From: Thermoplasmata archaeon
Lineage (GTDB): Archaea; Thermoplasmatota; Penumbrarchaeia; JAEHCK01
Assembly (NCBI GenBank): GCA_020696345.1
Contig: JAEHCK010000046.1
Location: 1 to 32,788 of the forward strand
Reading direction: 5' to 3'
DNA length: 32,788 bases
A program made the position numbers and the translations under genes. Position 1 is the first letter of the stretch. Every line of letters starts with the position of its first letter. The notes beneath the pieces were generated by a model that was not told the origin of the DNA, searched no databases, and worked only from the letters and a program-made list of their open reading frames with translations. This document shows, in pieces, positions 15,580 through 24,701 of the stretch.

Positions 15580-15683
15580 CATTCCCTTCCAAGCATCAAG
15601 TAGTCCATTCCCTACCAAACATTAAACAATCTATTCCCTACCAAACATCAAGTAATCTATTCCCTTGTAAGCATTAATTGACC
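15580..15683 (+). repeat. 26-bp tandem repeat, four units
   Basis: Units begin at 15580, 15606, 15633 and 15659. Each starts ATTCCCTACCAAACAT or a close variant and ends with AAGTAATCT or similar. Identity falls in the last unit. It is non-coding, with no unique spacers, so it is not a CRISPR. Confidence 0.75.
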
Positions 15684-15943
15684 AAATCAAATAAGCAGTA
15701 GTTTATCCATTTTACACCCCTCTCCAAGTGCTTTCAAACGATAAATAATCGAAACGGTCTCCCCTCACCAAACGATTTTAATTATTGAATAATCGTAGTG
15801 GTCGGCCGAAGGCCATAACTCACACACACATACTAGTTGACAGTTATCAGTTGACAGTTTCCAGTGTAATGATCTTACACTAGCAAGTAGTACTAGTAAC
15901 TAGAAACTATATGCAACTCCCCAAACACCCTAAACTCCCTAAA

Positions 15944-16047
15944 CTCACACACTCACACACTCCATAACTCACACACTCACACACTCACACACCCACACAC
16001 TCACACACCCACACACCCACACACCCACACACTCCCACCCACCGACC
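15944..16047 (+). repeat. CTCACACA array with 8-bp period
   Basis: About thirteen 8-bp units, CTCACACA or CCCACACA with a few diverged ones (CTCCATAA), run head to tail just upstream of the fdhD promoter. Only pyrimidines and A occur over most of its length, so the strands are strongly asymmetric. Complementary GAGTGTGTGAG fragments appear near 19955, 30300 and 31490. Confidence 0.85.
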
Positions 16048-16058
16048 CATTAGTCATC

Positions 16059-16066
16059 TTTATATA
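16059..16066 (+). promoter_or_regulatory. TATA box of the fdhD-aor operon
   Basis: TTTATATA lies 35-42 bp before the fdhD ATG, an ideal archaeal TATA element, immediately after the CTCACACA array. Confidence 0.6.
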
Positions 16067-16100
16067 TCCAAAAAAAACATATCGTTGTTGTGTCGTTGTC

Positions 16101-16904
16101 ATGTCCATGAAAAGAATCTCGATCTCACAATTCAAAGATGGCGAACTGACCGCCTTTGATGACATCGTGGCAGAGGAGAACGTACTGCATCTGGAGATCA
16201 ACAAGGATGTTAGCTTTGATGTGATCATATCGCCAAGTGATATCAAAGAGTTCGTGTATGGCAATTTATTGAGTGAAGGATTTATCAAAGTAAAAGGGGA
16301 TGTTCAAAATTACAAAGAGAAGATCAAAAAAAGTTTGATCCGAGTAAATGTAAAGCTGAAAGATTTTCCAATGCGAAAAACATTTCTTAAAAAGAATTAC
16401 AATATTGTCTGGACAGAGTGCGGCAGCACGGGTGAGCTCACAAGATTGGGTGACCGATTCCAGCGGTTCGGTGATGATTTTAAGATCAATGCTGATGAGA
16501 TATTGAATATCTTCGATGAGATCAAAGATAAGATCGACCTTTTCAAACAGACAGGTGCATTCCATTACGCGTTCATGCTGGATAAAAATGCAAAATTGGT
16601 TTCATATGCATACGATATCGGGCGGCATAATGCGGTCGATAAAGCTCTGGGACATATTTTACTTACACAGGACCCCGAGCATGATGCGATCCACGATAAA
16701 ATATTATATATTACTGGTAGGATATCCTCGGATATCTTATTGAAATGTCTGCGGGCAAGAGTGCCTGTGATCATTTCCAGGAGTGCGCCACTGGACTCCG
16801 CGGTTAATCTTGCGCGTGAACATAATCTGTGCTTGATCGGTTTTTTACGCGGGAAAAGATTCAATGTTTACAGCAACCCCGACGCGGTTATTGTTAAAAA
16901 ATAA
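16101..16904 (+). CDS. fdhD: FdhD-family sulfurtransferase
   Basis: FdhD passes sulfur from a cysteine desulfurase to the Mo/W-bis-pyranopterin cofactor of formate dehydrogenases. The 267 residues show SPSDIKEFVYGNLLSEGF, TGAFHYAF, YDIGRHNAVDKALGH, GRISSDILLKC and ISRSAPLDSAVNLA, all family landmarks. The catalytic loop normally has two cysteines, CGxCG; here it reads ECGSTG, keeping only Cys107, with Thr in place of the second. It lies 27 bp before an aldehyde ferredoxin oxidoreductase gene, and no formate dehydrogenase is in the window, so its client may be that enzyme or one encoded elsewhere. Confidence 0.93.
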   Translation: MSMKRISISQFKDGELTAFDDIVAEENVLHLEINKDVSFDVIISPSDIKEFVYGNLLSEGFIKVKGDVQNYKEKIKKSLIRVNVKLKDFPMRKTFLKKNYNIVWTECGSTGELTRLGDRFQRFGDDFKINADEILNIFDEIKDKIDLFKQTGAFHYAFMLDKNAKLVSYAYDIGRHNAVDKALGHILLTQDPEHDAIHDKILYITGRISSDILLKCLRARVPVIISRSAPLDSAVNLAREHNLCLIGFLRGKRFNVYSNPDAVIVKK

Positions 16905-16931
16905 TTATTCTACATTTCATAAGGCTATGTT

Positions 16932-18731
16932 ATGGTAACAAAAAAATTAGATCAAAGTAGTATCTGGGGGAAGATATTATGGGTCAACCTGACCAACAGC
17001 AAATGTATTGCTCGGGATATGCCAAAGCAATTATTCAAGCATTTTTTAGGTGGCCGTGGTCTTGGCGATAAATTATTGTTCGACGAAATTGACCCGAACG
17101 TCGACCCGTTAAGTAAAGACAATAAACTGATCTTCGCAGCCGGCCCACTCACAGGCACACGTGCACCCACCGGTTGCAGGTACGAGGTGATTACGAAATC
17201 ACCTCTAACGGGCACCATCACCAGTGCGAATTCGGGCGGGTTTTTCGGAACTGTATTAAAAAGGTCTGGGCTTGACGCGATCGTTATCCAAGGCCGTGCA
17301 GAACGGCTCGCATACCTCAATATTGATAATGATGAATACTCCATACTGGACGCACGAGAGCTTGCAGGATATAATACCCACGAAACTACCGACTGGATCA
17401 TTGATAGCACCGGGAACAAAAAAACCTCGGTTGCATGTATTGGCCCGGCCGGTGAGAACCTGGTCAAGTTTGCATGTATTATCAACGATAAACATCGCGC
17501 GGCCGGTCGAGGCGGGACCGGTGCGGTGCTGGGTTCGAAAAACTTGAAAGCTGTTGCACTAACAGGTTCTAAAAAGATCGATGTAGTACAACCGGATAAT
17601 TTCAAGAATCAAGTTAAAAAAATAACTGGGAAGATAAAAAATAATAAATATACACACATGAACTTACCAAAGTATGGCACCGCCAACATTCTCGCGATCG
17701 TTAACGATCACAATCTATTCGGGGCCAGAAACTTTCAACAGAATAATTTTGAGTTTGCCGATGATATCAATGCCGAGCAGTTGAGAAATACTTTACTTGT
17801 AAAGACCACTAGTTGCCACGGCTGTCCCATTGGATGTAAAAGGGTTACCCGGGTCGATGACGAGCAAGGTGAGGGGCCCGAGTTCGAGACCATCTGGGCA
17901 TTCGGCGCCCAATGTGGAGTGAACGACCTGAAAGCCATCACAATAGCGAACTACATCTGCAACAAGCTCGGTTTGGACACGATATCCACGGGGAGTACCA
18001 TAGGCTGTGCAATGGAATTATCAGAAAAGAAAATACTCGACCGGAATATCTCGTTTGGTGATAGTACAATTATCCGGACACTTACCAAACAGATCGCGTA
18101 CCGGGAGGATATCGGTGATAAATTAGCCGAGGGATCGTTCTCATTCGCCTCTGCCCTGGGCCACCCCGAACTGTCAATGTCGGTTAAGAAACTGGAACTT
18201 CCAGCTTATGACCCGCGTGGTGGACCCGCCCAGGGACTGGGGTATGCTACTTCAAATCGCGGCGGGTGTCATGTACGAGCACAAATGATCAGGTCTGATA
18301 TGGCCATGGGACCGAAGAAACTCGATCGGGAATTGGTAAAAGAAATGGTTAACTTGGTGATAGAAAAACAAGATCTTACCGCAGTTATGGATTCTATCGG
18401 TGTCTGTTTGTTCAGCTCGCTCGTGTGTGACATTGACGATTATTTAGGGCTGTTGAACTCCGCTACCGGTTTGAATTTTAAAAGCTCGATCGATCTTTTA
18501 AAGGCGGGTGAGCGGATCTGGAACCTTGAACGGGTGTTTAATCAAAAAGTCGGGTTTTCGCATAAGGATGATATTTTACCGAATAGATTCAAGAGTGAAC
18601 CAGTTTTAGACATATTTGGCCGTAAGCGTACCTGGCCGGAAAAGGAAATGATATCCGAGTATTATAAAAAGCGCGGCTGGAGCAAAAATGGGATGCCAAC
18701 TAAAAAGCAATTATCTGAGCTGGGCATATAA
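16932..18731 (+). CDS. aor: Tungsten-containing aldehyde ferredoxin oxidoreductase
   Basis: It oxidises aldehydes to acids with ferredoxin as acceptor, using a tungsto-bispterin and a 4Fe-4S cluster. The 599 residues begin WGKILWVNLTNSK, as the family does. The pterin-binding part has AAGPLTGTRAPTGCRYEVITKSPLTGTITSANSGGFFG. The cluster ligands are Cys295, Cys298 and Cys302 (CHGCPIGC) plus Cys492 (DSIGVC), with the spacing of the Pyrococcus enzyme. DPRGGPAQGLGYATSNRGGCH is also conserved. It is co-transcribed with fdhD. The exact aldehyde substrate (AOR, FOR or GAPOR type) cannot be told from the sequence. Confidence 0.95.
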   Translation: MVTKKLDQSSIWGKILWVNLTNSKCIARDMPKQLFKHFLGGRGLGDKLLFDEIDPNVDPLSKDNKLIFAAGPLTGTRAPTGCRYEVITKSPLTGTITSANSGGFFGTVLKRSGLDAIVIQGRAERLAYLNIDNDEYSILDARELAGYNTHETTDWIIDSTGNKKTSVACIGPAGENLVKFACIINDKHRAAGRGGTGAVLGSKNLKAVALTGSKKIDVVQPDNFKNQVKKITGKIKNNKYTHMNLPKYGTANILAIVNDHNLFGARNFQQNNFEFADDINAEQLRNTLLVKTTSCHGCPIGCKRVTRVDDEQGEGPEFETIWAFGAQCGVNDLKAITIANYICNKLGLDTISTGSTIGCAMELSEKKILDRNISFGDSTIIRTLTKQIAYREDIGDKLAEGSFSFASALGHPELSMSVKKLELPAYDPRGGPAQGLGYATSNRGGCHVRAQMIRSDMAMGPKKLDRELVKEMVNLVIEKQDLTAVMDSIGVCLFSSLVCDIDDYLGLLNSATGLNFKSSIDLLKAGERIWNLERVFNQKVGFSHKDDILPNRFKSEPVLDIFGRKRTWPEKEMISEYYKKRGWSKNGMPTKKQLSELGI

Positions 18732-18792
18732 TTAACATTACGTTTTGAAAAACTTTTTCCACTATTATCTTTCGCCTCTTGAAATAGGAACA

Positions 18793-18800
18793 TTTATATC
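18793..18800 (+). promoter_or_regulatory. TATA box before the phosphosugar transferase gene
   Basis: TTTATATC preceded by a purine-rich AGGAAC (BRE-like) stands about 33 bp before the GTG start at 18833. Confidence 0.5.
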
Positions 18801-18832
18801 TTAAAGATTCTTAATTCGAGCGAGAGGATTTC

Positions 18833-19882
18833 GTGCTGCTGCTAGTTGTAATCACATTATTATCCTTCATAATTACCTTCATGGCGATGCCGTGGCTGAT
18901 CAGACAGCTCAGGTTCAGGGGTGTACTGGTCAGAGATTATTACAAACGAAAAAAGACATACGTTCCCCGTGAAGGCGGGGTAATGCTATTATTTGCCTGC
19001 GCATTGATGATCACCCTTTTTCCGTTGATCATCTATTTTACCCGGCGGATCATCAATTTTTTCAATTTTACAATGATCAATGCACCGTATCTGATAGAAT
19101 TCAATAATGATGTGGTTCTTGTGATCATAATGTTCGGCATATTTGGCCTTATGGATGATTATGTTAATGTGAGTAGGCCCCTTAAAGTTATATTGCCCAT
19201 CTTATTTGTCACACCAATAATATTTGCGTTGGATCCGGGGATCATCTGGCTGCCGATCACCGGTGATTTGGATATGAACTTTGTCCTGGTCCGCGGGATC
19301 ACATTCAGGGGTTTTTACAGGTTCCTTATAATTCCTATCTACGTTATCGTAGTTTCTAACCTGACAAATATGCATTCCGGGTTCAATGGGTTACAATCAG
19401 GGTTGTCTTCGATAATATTAGTTACTCTGCTGCTCAAAAGCATATATGATGGTAATACCCAACAAATAATCGCGATCGGCGCATTGACCGGTGCGATCAT
19501 TGCATTATGGTTCTTTAATATCTATCCCGCACAAATATTCGAGGGCAATACCGGTTCATTGATGATCGGCGCCGGCATCGGTCTTTTGATCGTGATCCAG
19601 GGCTATGTATTTGCAGGCTTTATTATGCTTATCCCGCATACTGTAAACTTTTTAATGTACGTGTACTGGCGCATCCGGCGAAAATTAGACCCGACCGATC
19701 CGCGGTATAAGACAGTCAAGTTCGGCAGCTTGCGCAAAGACGGATCATTGCGCGTGCCAAACCAACTAACCTTAAAATGGTATCTGCCATATAAATATCG
19801 AATGTCGGAAAAACAGGCGGTTTGGGCAATGTACATAGTAACTATTACGTTTTGTGCTATTGGATTTTTTATACCTGGTTGA
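18833..19882 (+). CDS. MraY/WecA-family polyprenyl-phosphate GlcNAc-1-phosphate transferase
   Basis: This polytopic membrane enzyme (349 residues, about ten hydrophobic segments) transfers a phospho-HexNAc from UDP-sugar to a lipid phosphate, the first step of lipid-linked glycan assembly. Family marks are YVPREGGVML after the first helix, the acidic FGIFGLMDDYVNV (DD pair), NLTNMHSGFNGLQSG, and FNIYPAQIFEGNTGSLMIG (the aspartate-box position reads EGN here). The cytosolic loop RRKLDPTDPRYKTVKFG and a basic, conserved tail resemble archaeal UDP-GlcNAc:dolichyl-phosphate transferases. Start GTG at 18833, with GAGAGG 5 bp upstream. The cis-prenyltransferase at 13679 would supply its lipid carrier. 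Confidence 0.88.
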   Translation: MLLLVVITLLSFIITFMAMPWLIRQLRFRGVLVRDYYKRKKTYVPREGGVMLLFACALMITLFPLIIYFTRRIINFFNFTMINAPYLIEFNNDVVLVIIMFGIFGLMDDYVNVSRPLKVILPILFVTPIIFALDPGIIWLPITGDLDMNFVLVRGITFRGFYRFLIIPIYVIVVSNLTNMHSGFNGLQSGLSSIILVTLLLKSIYDGNTQQIIAIGALTGAIIALWFFNIYPAQIFEGNTGSLMIGAGIGLLIVIQGYVFAGFIMLIPHTVNFLMYVYWRIRRKLDPTDPRYKTVKFGSLRKDGSLRVPNQLTLKWYLPYKYRMSEKQAVWAMYIVTITFCAIGFFIPG

Positions 19883-20119
19883 TTAATTTATGATTCAACT
19901 AGGAGTTAGGAGTCTGGTGTTGGGAGTCGGGGCTGGGTCAGTTATTTGAAATTGAGTGAGTGTGTGAATTATGGAGTGATGGTGTTATGGATGTTAGTGG
20001 TATTATAGGGGTTAAGGGGGTAAAAGGAGTGTCAGAGTAATCCTGTGTGGAATTTGGTATTTGTAGCTTAATTTTTAAATTTCCAATTTAAAATTTACAA
20101 TACCCCAATCAGTATTAAA

Positions 20120-22150
20120 TCAAATATGATGTCTAACCTTCACCGCCGCCCCACGCTCGGCATGTGTCATCTCACTCCCGGTCATGACCGCCTGGCCAAC
20201 GGCTCGGACCTCATCATTGTAACACGCAACAACTTCATCACCGATACGTATAGCCTCCGAGGCTTTGACCACACCCACTGCCATGATGCTGCCGGATGGC
20301 ACGAAATCGTCAATTACCATCGAATAACCGAACTCGGGCATCGCAACAAGCTCACGTGCGCCCGCCATGGTCAATGATATTAAACCACGCTCACCGGTTA
20401 ACATACCTATCTGCTGGTTGTTCTTGAACAATTTCAGGTTTGGGTACCGTCCTCTTATCCTGCAACCTTCAATCAATTGTTCTCCCGGTGGACCAAATTG
20501 GAACCGTGCAATGCTTCTTAGAATAGTAAATTGTCTGCTGTTCTTGTTGGCTGATGGCTTTGATATTAAATTGTCGATGTCGGAAGATCGTTCGAATATT
20601 GAGGCCAATGTCTCTGTCAATTTTTCTAAAGAGCTCTTGGCCGTCGGCGGCCCTGGACTGGTTAGGTACAAATGACCCTGATCAATTTTTGGTAAATTAT
20701 TCGAAGCGGTTCTGATACATTCTTCCACCACTTGACCTAACTGTTCACTTAGGTGGATCAAGATATGCTTATAATGGTTCTTGGAAATATAGTCCGATAT
20801 AGCCGATCTTATCATGTTCAACTCGTCTTCGTACCAGTGTCCTATTGTCGGTATATCGTATTGTTGTGCGGGATACACCAATTCAAGCTCTCGCGGCACC
20901 AGGCCAAGTGGTGAGGTAACTATTACCTCATGTATGCTTGATCCAGCCCTTTTATCTTTTAGCCCGTTTTGCACAGCATATCGGAAAGATCTGTGCGATC
21001 TTGAAGTTGAATACGGTTTTTTCGCCGAGCATGGCAGTAATATAAGGATCGATGCATCCGATGGTTTTTCATACCTGGTCCGGACACGATCACGAAACCG
21101 GACCACTTCAACGCGGTTTAACGCCTCGTGTGAGCACGAGATGAACGGCATGTTCCGGTACACCGGGAAGAATGGTTCGAGTGCTTGGTAATGTTCCAGG
21201 TCTAAAATTCTAATTATTTCGGTCAACCGCGGCTCGCTTACTAAGCGCTGTTCCACCAACTCGCGAAGTGTGCCTCGAGCCAGCATTGTCTTTACCAGAG
21301 CCAATTCGGTAAATAAAGCATATTCATTATGTTTCAAGATGTTTTCGAAAGCCTGTTTTTTATCTGGTTTTTTTTCTTTATCTTTATCTTTACCGACCAA
21401 ATTCATGGCATCCATGCATCCGGGGCACGTGCAGAGCCCATGCTTGACTGCTGAATTGGGTATGGGGCCGGTTGGCATCATCAGGTTTCCAGCACGTGCT
21501 TGGAGTATGCATTGTGTGGTATCTATAATGTCAATGCCAAGATATACAAGAATAGCTAAATTATTCACTGTTGCAACGCCCGGTAAATATAATAACTTGC
21601 CCGGTTGGCTTCGGTGTTCGAGAGATATAATCCTTCTGGCAAGTACACGCGGTTTATTAAATAACTGCAGTGCATTTTGAAAAAAGATTATCCCTGGACC
21701 TGGTCGGAGGGCCTCGTCATCGGAGGCGATTGATTGGATATCTATAAAATTATCTTGGACCTGGTTTTTTATGCGTGGGTAAACAGCATTAGGTGGGATC
21801 CCAAGCCCGGCAAAACTTTCTGGGTACTGGATCATATCAGGTACCAATAATGATAATGGTTGTGGTGTAGATTCATTCACTTCAACATCACTTGACTTGG
21901 ATATTTCAAAGTTCGTGTCCGAGTCCAATAAAGGGTTTATCCGGTGAGCTATTTGAAGTTTGATCTTTCCAGAGCCATTAACGTGGCGATCGGAAATATG
22001 GCAGATTACTAACTCTGCCAGGTCAATGAGGGGTATGTCCGGAACATTCATACCTGCGATCATTGGAATGTCTAAATGATCTTCTCCAAATCTCCAGGTT
22101 CCCGCTCTACCAAGCCCGTCGCGGTGAGTTATATCGAATGAATTTTTCAA
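20120..22150 (-). CDS. arcS: Archaeosine synthase (ArcS/TgtA2)
   Basis: ArcS converts preQ0 at position 15 of archaeal tRNAs to archaeosine, after TgtA has inserted preQ0. The 676 residues contain a tRNA-guanine transglycosylase-like N-terminal part (about 1-330; LYLPGVATVNNLAILVYLGI and CTCPGC), the ArcS-specific DUF5591 domain with PCSAKKPYSTSRSH starting at residue 373, and a C-terminal PUA domain (about 600-676; LVAMPEFGYSMVIDDF). A spacer of about 12 Lys/Asp residues (KDKDKEKKPDKK) lies near 255. It is divergent from pus10, another tRNA modification gene, with a 234-bp shared promoter region. Confidence 0.93.
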   Translation of the reverse strand: MKNSFDITHRDGLGRAGTWRFGEDHLDIPMIAGMNVPDIPLIDLAELVICHISDRHVNGSGKIKLQIAHRINPLLDSDTNFEISKSSDVEVNESTPQPLSLLVPDMIQYPESFAGLGIPPNAVYPRIKNQVQDNFIDIQSIASDDEALRPGPGIIFFQNALQLFNKPRVLARRIISLEHRSQPGKLLYLPGVATVNNLAILVYLGIDIIDTTQCILQARAGNLMMPTGPIPNSAVKHGLCTCPGCMDAMNLVGKDKDKEKKPDKKQAFENILKHNEYALFTELALVKTMLARGTLRELVEQRLVSEPRLTEIIRILDLEHYQALEPFFPVYRNMPFISCSHEALNRVEVVRFRDRVRTRYEKPSDASILILLPCSAKKPYSTSRSHRSFRYAVQNGLKDKRAGSSIHEVIVTSPLGLVPRELELVYPAQQYDIPTIGHWYEDELNMIRSAISDYISKNHYKHILIHLSEQLGQVVEECIRTASNNLPKIDQGHLYLTSPGPPTAKSSLEKLTETLASIFERSSDIDNLISKPSANKNSRQFTILRSIARFQFGPPGEQLIEGCRIRGRYPNLKLFKNNQQIGMLTGERGLISLTMAGARELVAMPEFGYSMVIDDFVPSGSIMAVGVVKASEAIRIGDEVVACYNDEVRAVGQAVMTGSEMTHAERGAAVKVRHHI

Positions 22151-22384
22151 TTACTTACCTACCTGCCTTGAATTAATATTTTAATAATATTGAATAATCT
22201 GATATTAAATAGCCTTTTTGGTGATAAACAATTTATTTTTACTTCTACAGTTTGGGTATTGATAAGTATTTGAATCTAAATTGTATTACTCAACTCACCA
22301 AACATTAAATAATTAATTAACAATGACCTGCAACTCAGAACTCAGCATTGATTATATTTGGAATAACCTCACCCGTGATGATCC

Positions 22385-23914
22385 ATGAATGAAATTCTAG
22401 AAATCGCTAATAAGATAAGATCAGAGAACATCAACATCTGTACGCGCTGTTTAGGTCGGCTGTTCGGTAAACTCGGTTATGGTCTTGATAACACCGCGCG
22501 TGGTAAAACACTGTGTTTGATGCTTTCTCTTCAAGAAGGTCTGACTTTCAGCCAAGACCAAGATGATAGATCAACTGCAATTAACGGTATTGACACACAA
22601 CAGCTAAACAACCTCCAAGATGTGTTAAACTCTTTTGCTCTTGACGGTCCGATGATGGCCGCGGCTGTAAAAATATTGGGTTTGGATTACCGAATTGATA
22701 GCAAATCCAGCGTACGGGCCAAAGGTTCGGAGCAATTAGAAGAACAGATCAGGGCATTGATAAAACCAGAGCTCATTAAACATATCTCCTTAGATACTGT
22801 TGATGTAGCTTTAGATCTAGATGAAGATACGGATCACGCCCGATCACAGAGTACAGAAGAGTGCTCAGTCTGCAGCGGCCTGTTCGATGAATTGCCAAAT
22901 TTTGTTGATCTGGTCTGTGAGGCTGTTAAAGATTACGAGTTTTCCGATCTTCTGATCGGGTGTAAGCTCGATCTGGACAAAACAGTATATGAAGATGAGC
23001 TGTGGTCATCATTAGGCGTGAGCCATCCGGAACCGTTGAAATCCGAGTTCAACCGCGAACTTGGCAAACTTGTGGGCAGTCGTCTTGGTAAGGATGTCAA
23101 TTTCGATACTCCTGACATGACCATTGTCATAGATACACGCTATGATACAGTTAAACTTCAGGTCGCATCATTGTTCATCTACGGCAGGTACCGTAAATTT
23201 GTCCGTGATATACCCCAGACCAGATGGCCGTGTAAACAATGTTGGGGTAAGGGCTGTAAGAAATGTGATGGGACCGGTAAAATGTATCAGACGAGTGTGG
23301 AAGAGCAAATCGCTCAAAAAGTAATGGAGGCAAGTGGTGGAAAAGAGCATTTCTTTCACGGTATGGGTCGCGAAGATATCGGGGTTCTTATGTTGGGTAA
23401 TGGTCGGCCGTTCATATTAGAAATATCCGTGCCTGTTATAAGAAACCTCGATCTGGCCAAGCTGCAATCAGAGATCAATACTCATGCCAGCGAAAAAGTT
23501 GAAGTCTTAGATCTGGAATTTTCCAACCACCGCGCCGTACCCGTACTAAAGGCAGATAAACCGAGTAAGACATACCTCGTAAATGTCAAATTCGAAAAAA
23601 AGGTAGATATAGGAAAGCTTAAAGAAGTTATAAGTTCTTTAAGTGGTAAAATAATAAACCAAAAAACACCAACCCGAGTTGCACACCGTCGGGCCGATCT
23701 GGTTCGGAAACGAGCTGTTGTGGATATAGAGCTTATCTCTAGCTCTTCTAATGGCAAAAGTGCCGAAATTGAGATCACAAGCGAAAGTGGTATGTATATA
23801 AAAGAACTGATCAACGGCGATAACGGCCGAACAATACCAAGTCTAACGAGCGAGTTAGATATGGTCTGTACCGTACAAGAACTCGATGTGCTTCGGATCA
23901 ATGATAAAAAATAG
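22385..23914 (+). CDS. pus10: tRNA pseudouridine synthase Pus10
   Basis: Pus10 makes pseudouridine 54 and 55 in the T-arm of archaeal tRNAs. The 509 residues hold an N-terminal zinc site (Cys19/Cys22 CTRC and the later CSVC), a THUMP-like region, the CWGKGCKKCDGTG motif, and the catalytic loop FHGMGREDIGVLMLGNGRPF, with Asp331 as the presumed nucleophile. HRRADLVRKRAVVDIEL marks the C-terminal half. The loop usually reads GREDVDVR; the Gly and Leu here depart from it. It is followed on the same strand by rpl21e, rpoF and DUF655, a classical euryarchaeal gene order. Confidence 0.95.
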   Translation: MNEILEIANKIRSENINICTRCLGRLFGKLGYGLDNTARGKTLCLMLSLQEGLTFSQDQDDRSTAINGIDTQQLNNLQDVLNSFALDGPMMAAAVKILGLDYRIDSKSSVRAKGSEQLEEQIRALIKPELIKHISLDTVDVALDLDEDTDHARSQSTEECSVCSGLFDELPNFVDLVCEAVKDYEFSDLLIGCKLDLDKTVYEDELWSSLGVSHPEPLKSEFNRELGKLVGSRLGKDVNFDTPDMTIVIDTRYDTVKLQVASLFIYGRYRKFVRDIPQTRWPCKQCWGKGCKKCDGTGKMYQTSVEEQIAQKVMEASGGKEHFFHGMGREDIGVLMLGNGRPFILEISVPVIRNLDLAKLQSEINTHASEKVEVLDLEFSNHRAVPVLKADKPSKTYLVNVKFEKKVDIGKLKEVISSLSGKIINQKTPTRVAHRRADLVRKRAVVDIELISSSSNGKSAEIEITSESGMYIKELINGDNGRTIPSLTSELDMVCTVQELDVLRINDKK

Positions 23915-24042
23915 AATAATAATTTAATGAAAAAATTACTAATTCATAAAAAACATAAAATATTAGATGGACGATTGGTCAAGCTATATTCAACTACATT
24001 AATCACCCGAGATACATTTTGGATCACAAGGAGGGGATTTAT

Positions 24043-24342
24043 TTGGTAAAACGCTCGAAAGGTTTCAGGAGTAAGACACGCAAAAAGTTGAGCAAACGAG
24101 TGCGTGAGCGTGGGCTAACCCCTATTACTCGAATACTCCAGGAGTTTGCCGAGGGTGAAAAGGCCAATATAGTGATCGACTCAAGTCTACTCAAAGGCCA
24201 ACCTCACCCACGGTTCCATGGTCTAACTGGAACCGTACTTGGTATGCAGGGACAGGCATATTTGATAAGTGTAAAGGTAGGCAAAAAAGTCAAGGAATTG
24301 ATCATTCGACCCGAACATTTGCGAAAGATCAGGGTCACATAA
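24043..24342 (+). CDS. rpl21e: Ribosomal protein L21e (eL21)
   Basis: This large-subunit protein has 99 residues from a TTG start at 24043, read as Met: MVKRSKGFRSKTRKKL, the expected family N-terminus. GGAGGGG lies 6 bp before the TTG. A longer frame from 24019 would place that Shine-Dalgarno sequence inside the gene. VIDSSLLKGQPHPRFHGLTG and the closing IIRPEHLRKI are typical. rpoF follows after 25 bp. Confidence 0.96.
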   Translation: MVKRSKGFRSKTRKKLSKRVRERGLTPITRILQEFAEGEKANIVIDSSLLKGQPHPRFHGLTGTVLGMQGQAYLISVKVGKKVKELIIRPEHLRKIRVT

Positions 24343-24367
24343 TATTATATTTAAGGGGAGATATTAA

Positions 24368-24691
24368 ATGGCAGAAGAAGAAAAAATAGCATCTTTATCA
24401 GAAGTAAAAAATCTACTAACTAAAACGGAAAAAGAAGGTGAAATGACCTATGAGAAACGCTTAGCGTTCGAGCATGCGAAACAATTTGCCAATCTTAATA
24501 TTACCCAGACAAAAAAGATTATTTCAGAATTATTGAAGATGGAGCGTGTATCCGAAATATTAGCGTTTAAGATCGCGGAGTTACTGCCCCAATATCCTGA
24601 TGATGTACGACCAATTTTCGCCAAAGAACGGTTCACGTTAGAAGAGAATGAAATTAAGAACATTATTGTAATTGTAAAAAAATATTTATGA
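24368..24691 (+). CDS. rpoF: RNA polymerase subunit Rpo4 (RpoF, Rpb4 homologue)
   Basis: 107 residues. With Rpo7 it forms the stalk of archaeal RNA polymerase, which aids open-complex formation and mRNA binding. The Rpb4-type features are the TYEKRLAFEHAKQFANL helix, the HRDC-like region LLKMERVSEILAFKIAELLP, and the tail RFTLEENEIKNIIVIVKKYL. GGGGAG lies 6 bp before the ATG. It is co-transcribed with rpl21e and DUF655. Confidence 0.96.
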   Translation: MAEEEKIASLSEVKNLLTKTEKEGEMTYEKRLAFEHAKQFANLNITQTKKIISELLKMERVSEILAFKIAELLPQYPDDVRPIFAKERFTLEENEIKNIIVIVKKYL

Positions 24692-24701
24692 ACGACCGGG
24701 T

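Larger units (their letters stand above)
15398..16100. other. Long gap with repeats before fdhD
   Basis: No coding frame is convincing here. From left to right it holds two copies of GAATATGGGAA (15490-15530), the 26-bp tandem repeat, an ACGATT...AATCGT palindrome near 15772-15797, a doubled TTGACAGTT.TCAG element (15838-15863), a small AGTGTAA/TTACACT hairpin (15863-15881), the CTCACACA array and the fdhD promoter. Confidence 0.6.

Noticed and set aside
15944-16288. Minus-strand frame covering the CTCACACA array and the fdhD start
   Set aside because: It only exists because the repeat is free of stops; it has low-complexity VGGSVWVCGCVGV composition and overlaps fdhD.
16952-17605. Long antisense frame inside aor
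   Set aside because: It is a shadow of the oxidoreductase, whose cluster and pterin motifs lie in the other strand.
24019-24042. Upstream TTG start of L21e
   Set aside because: The family starts at MVKRSKGF, and the Shine-Dalgarno sequence lies between the two candidates.
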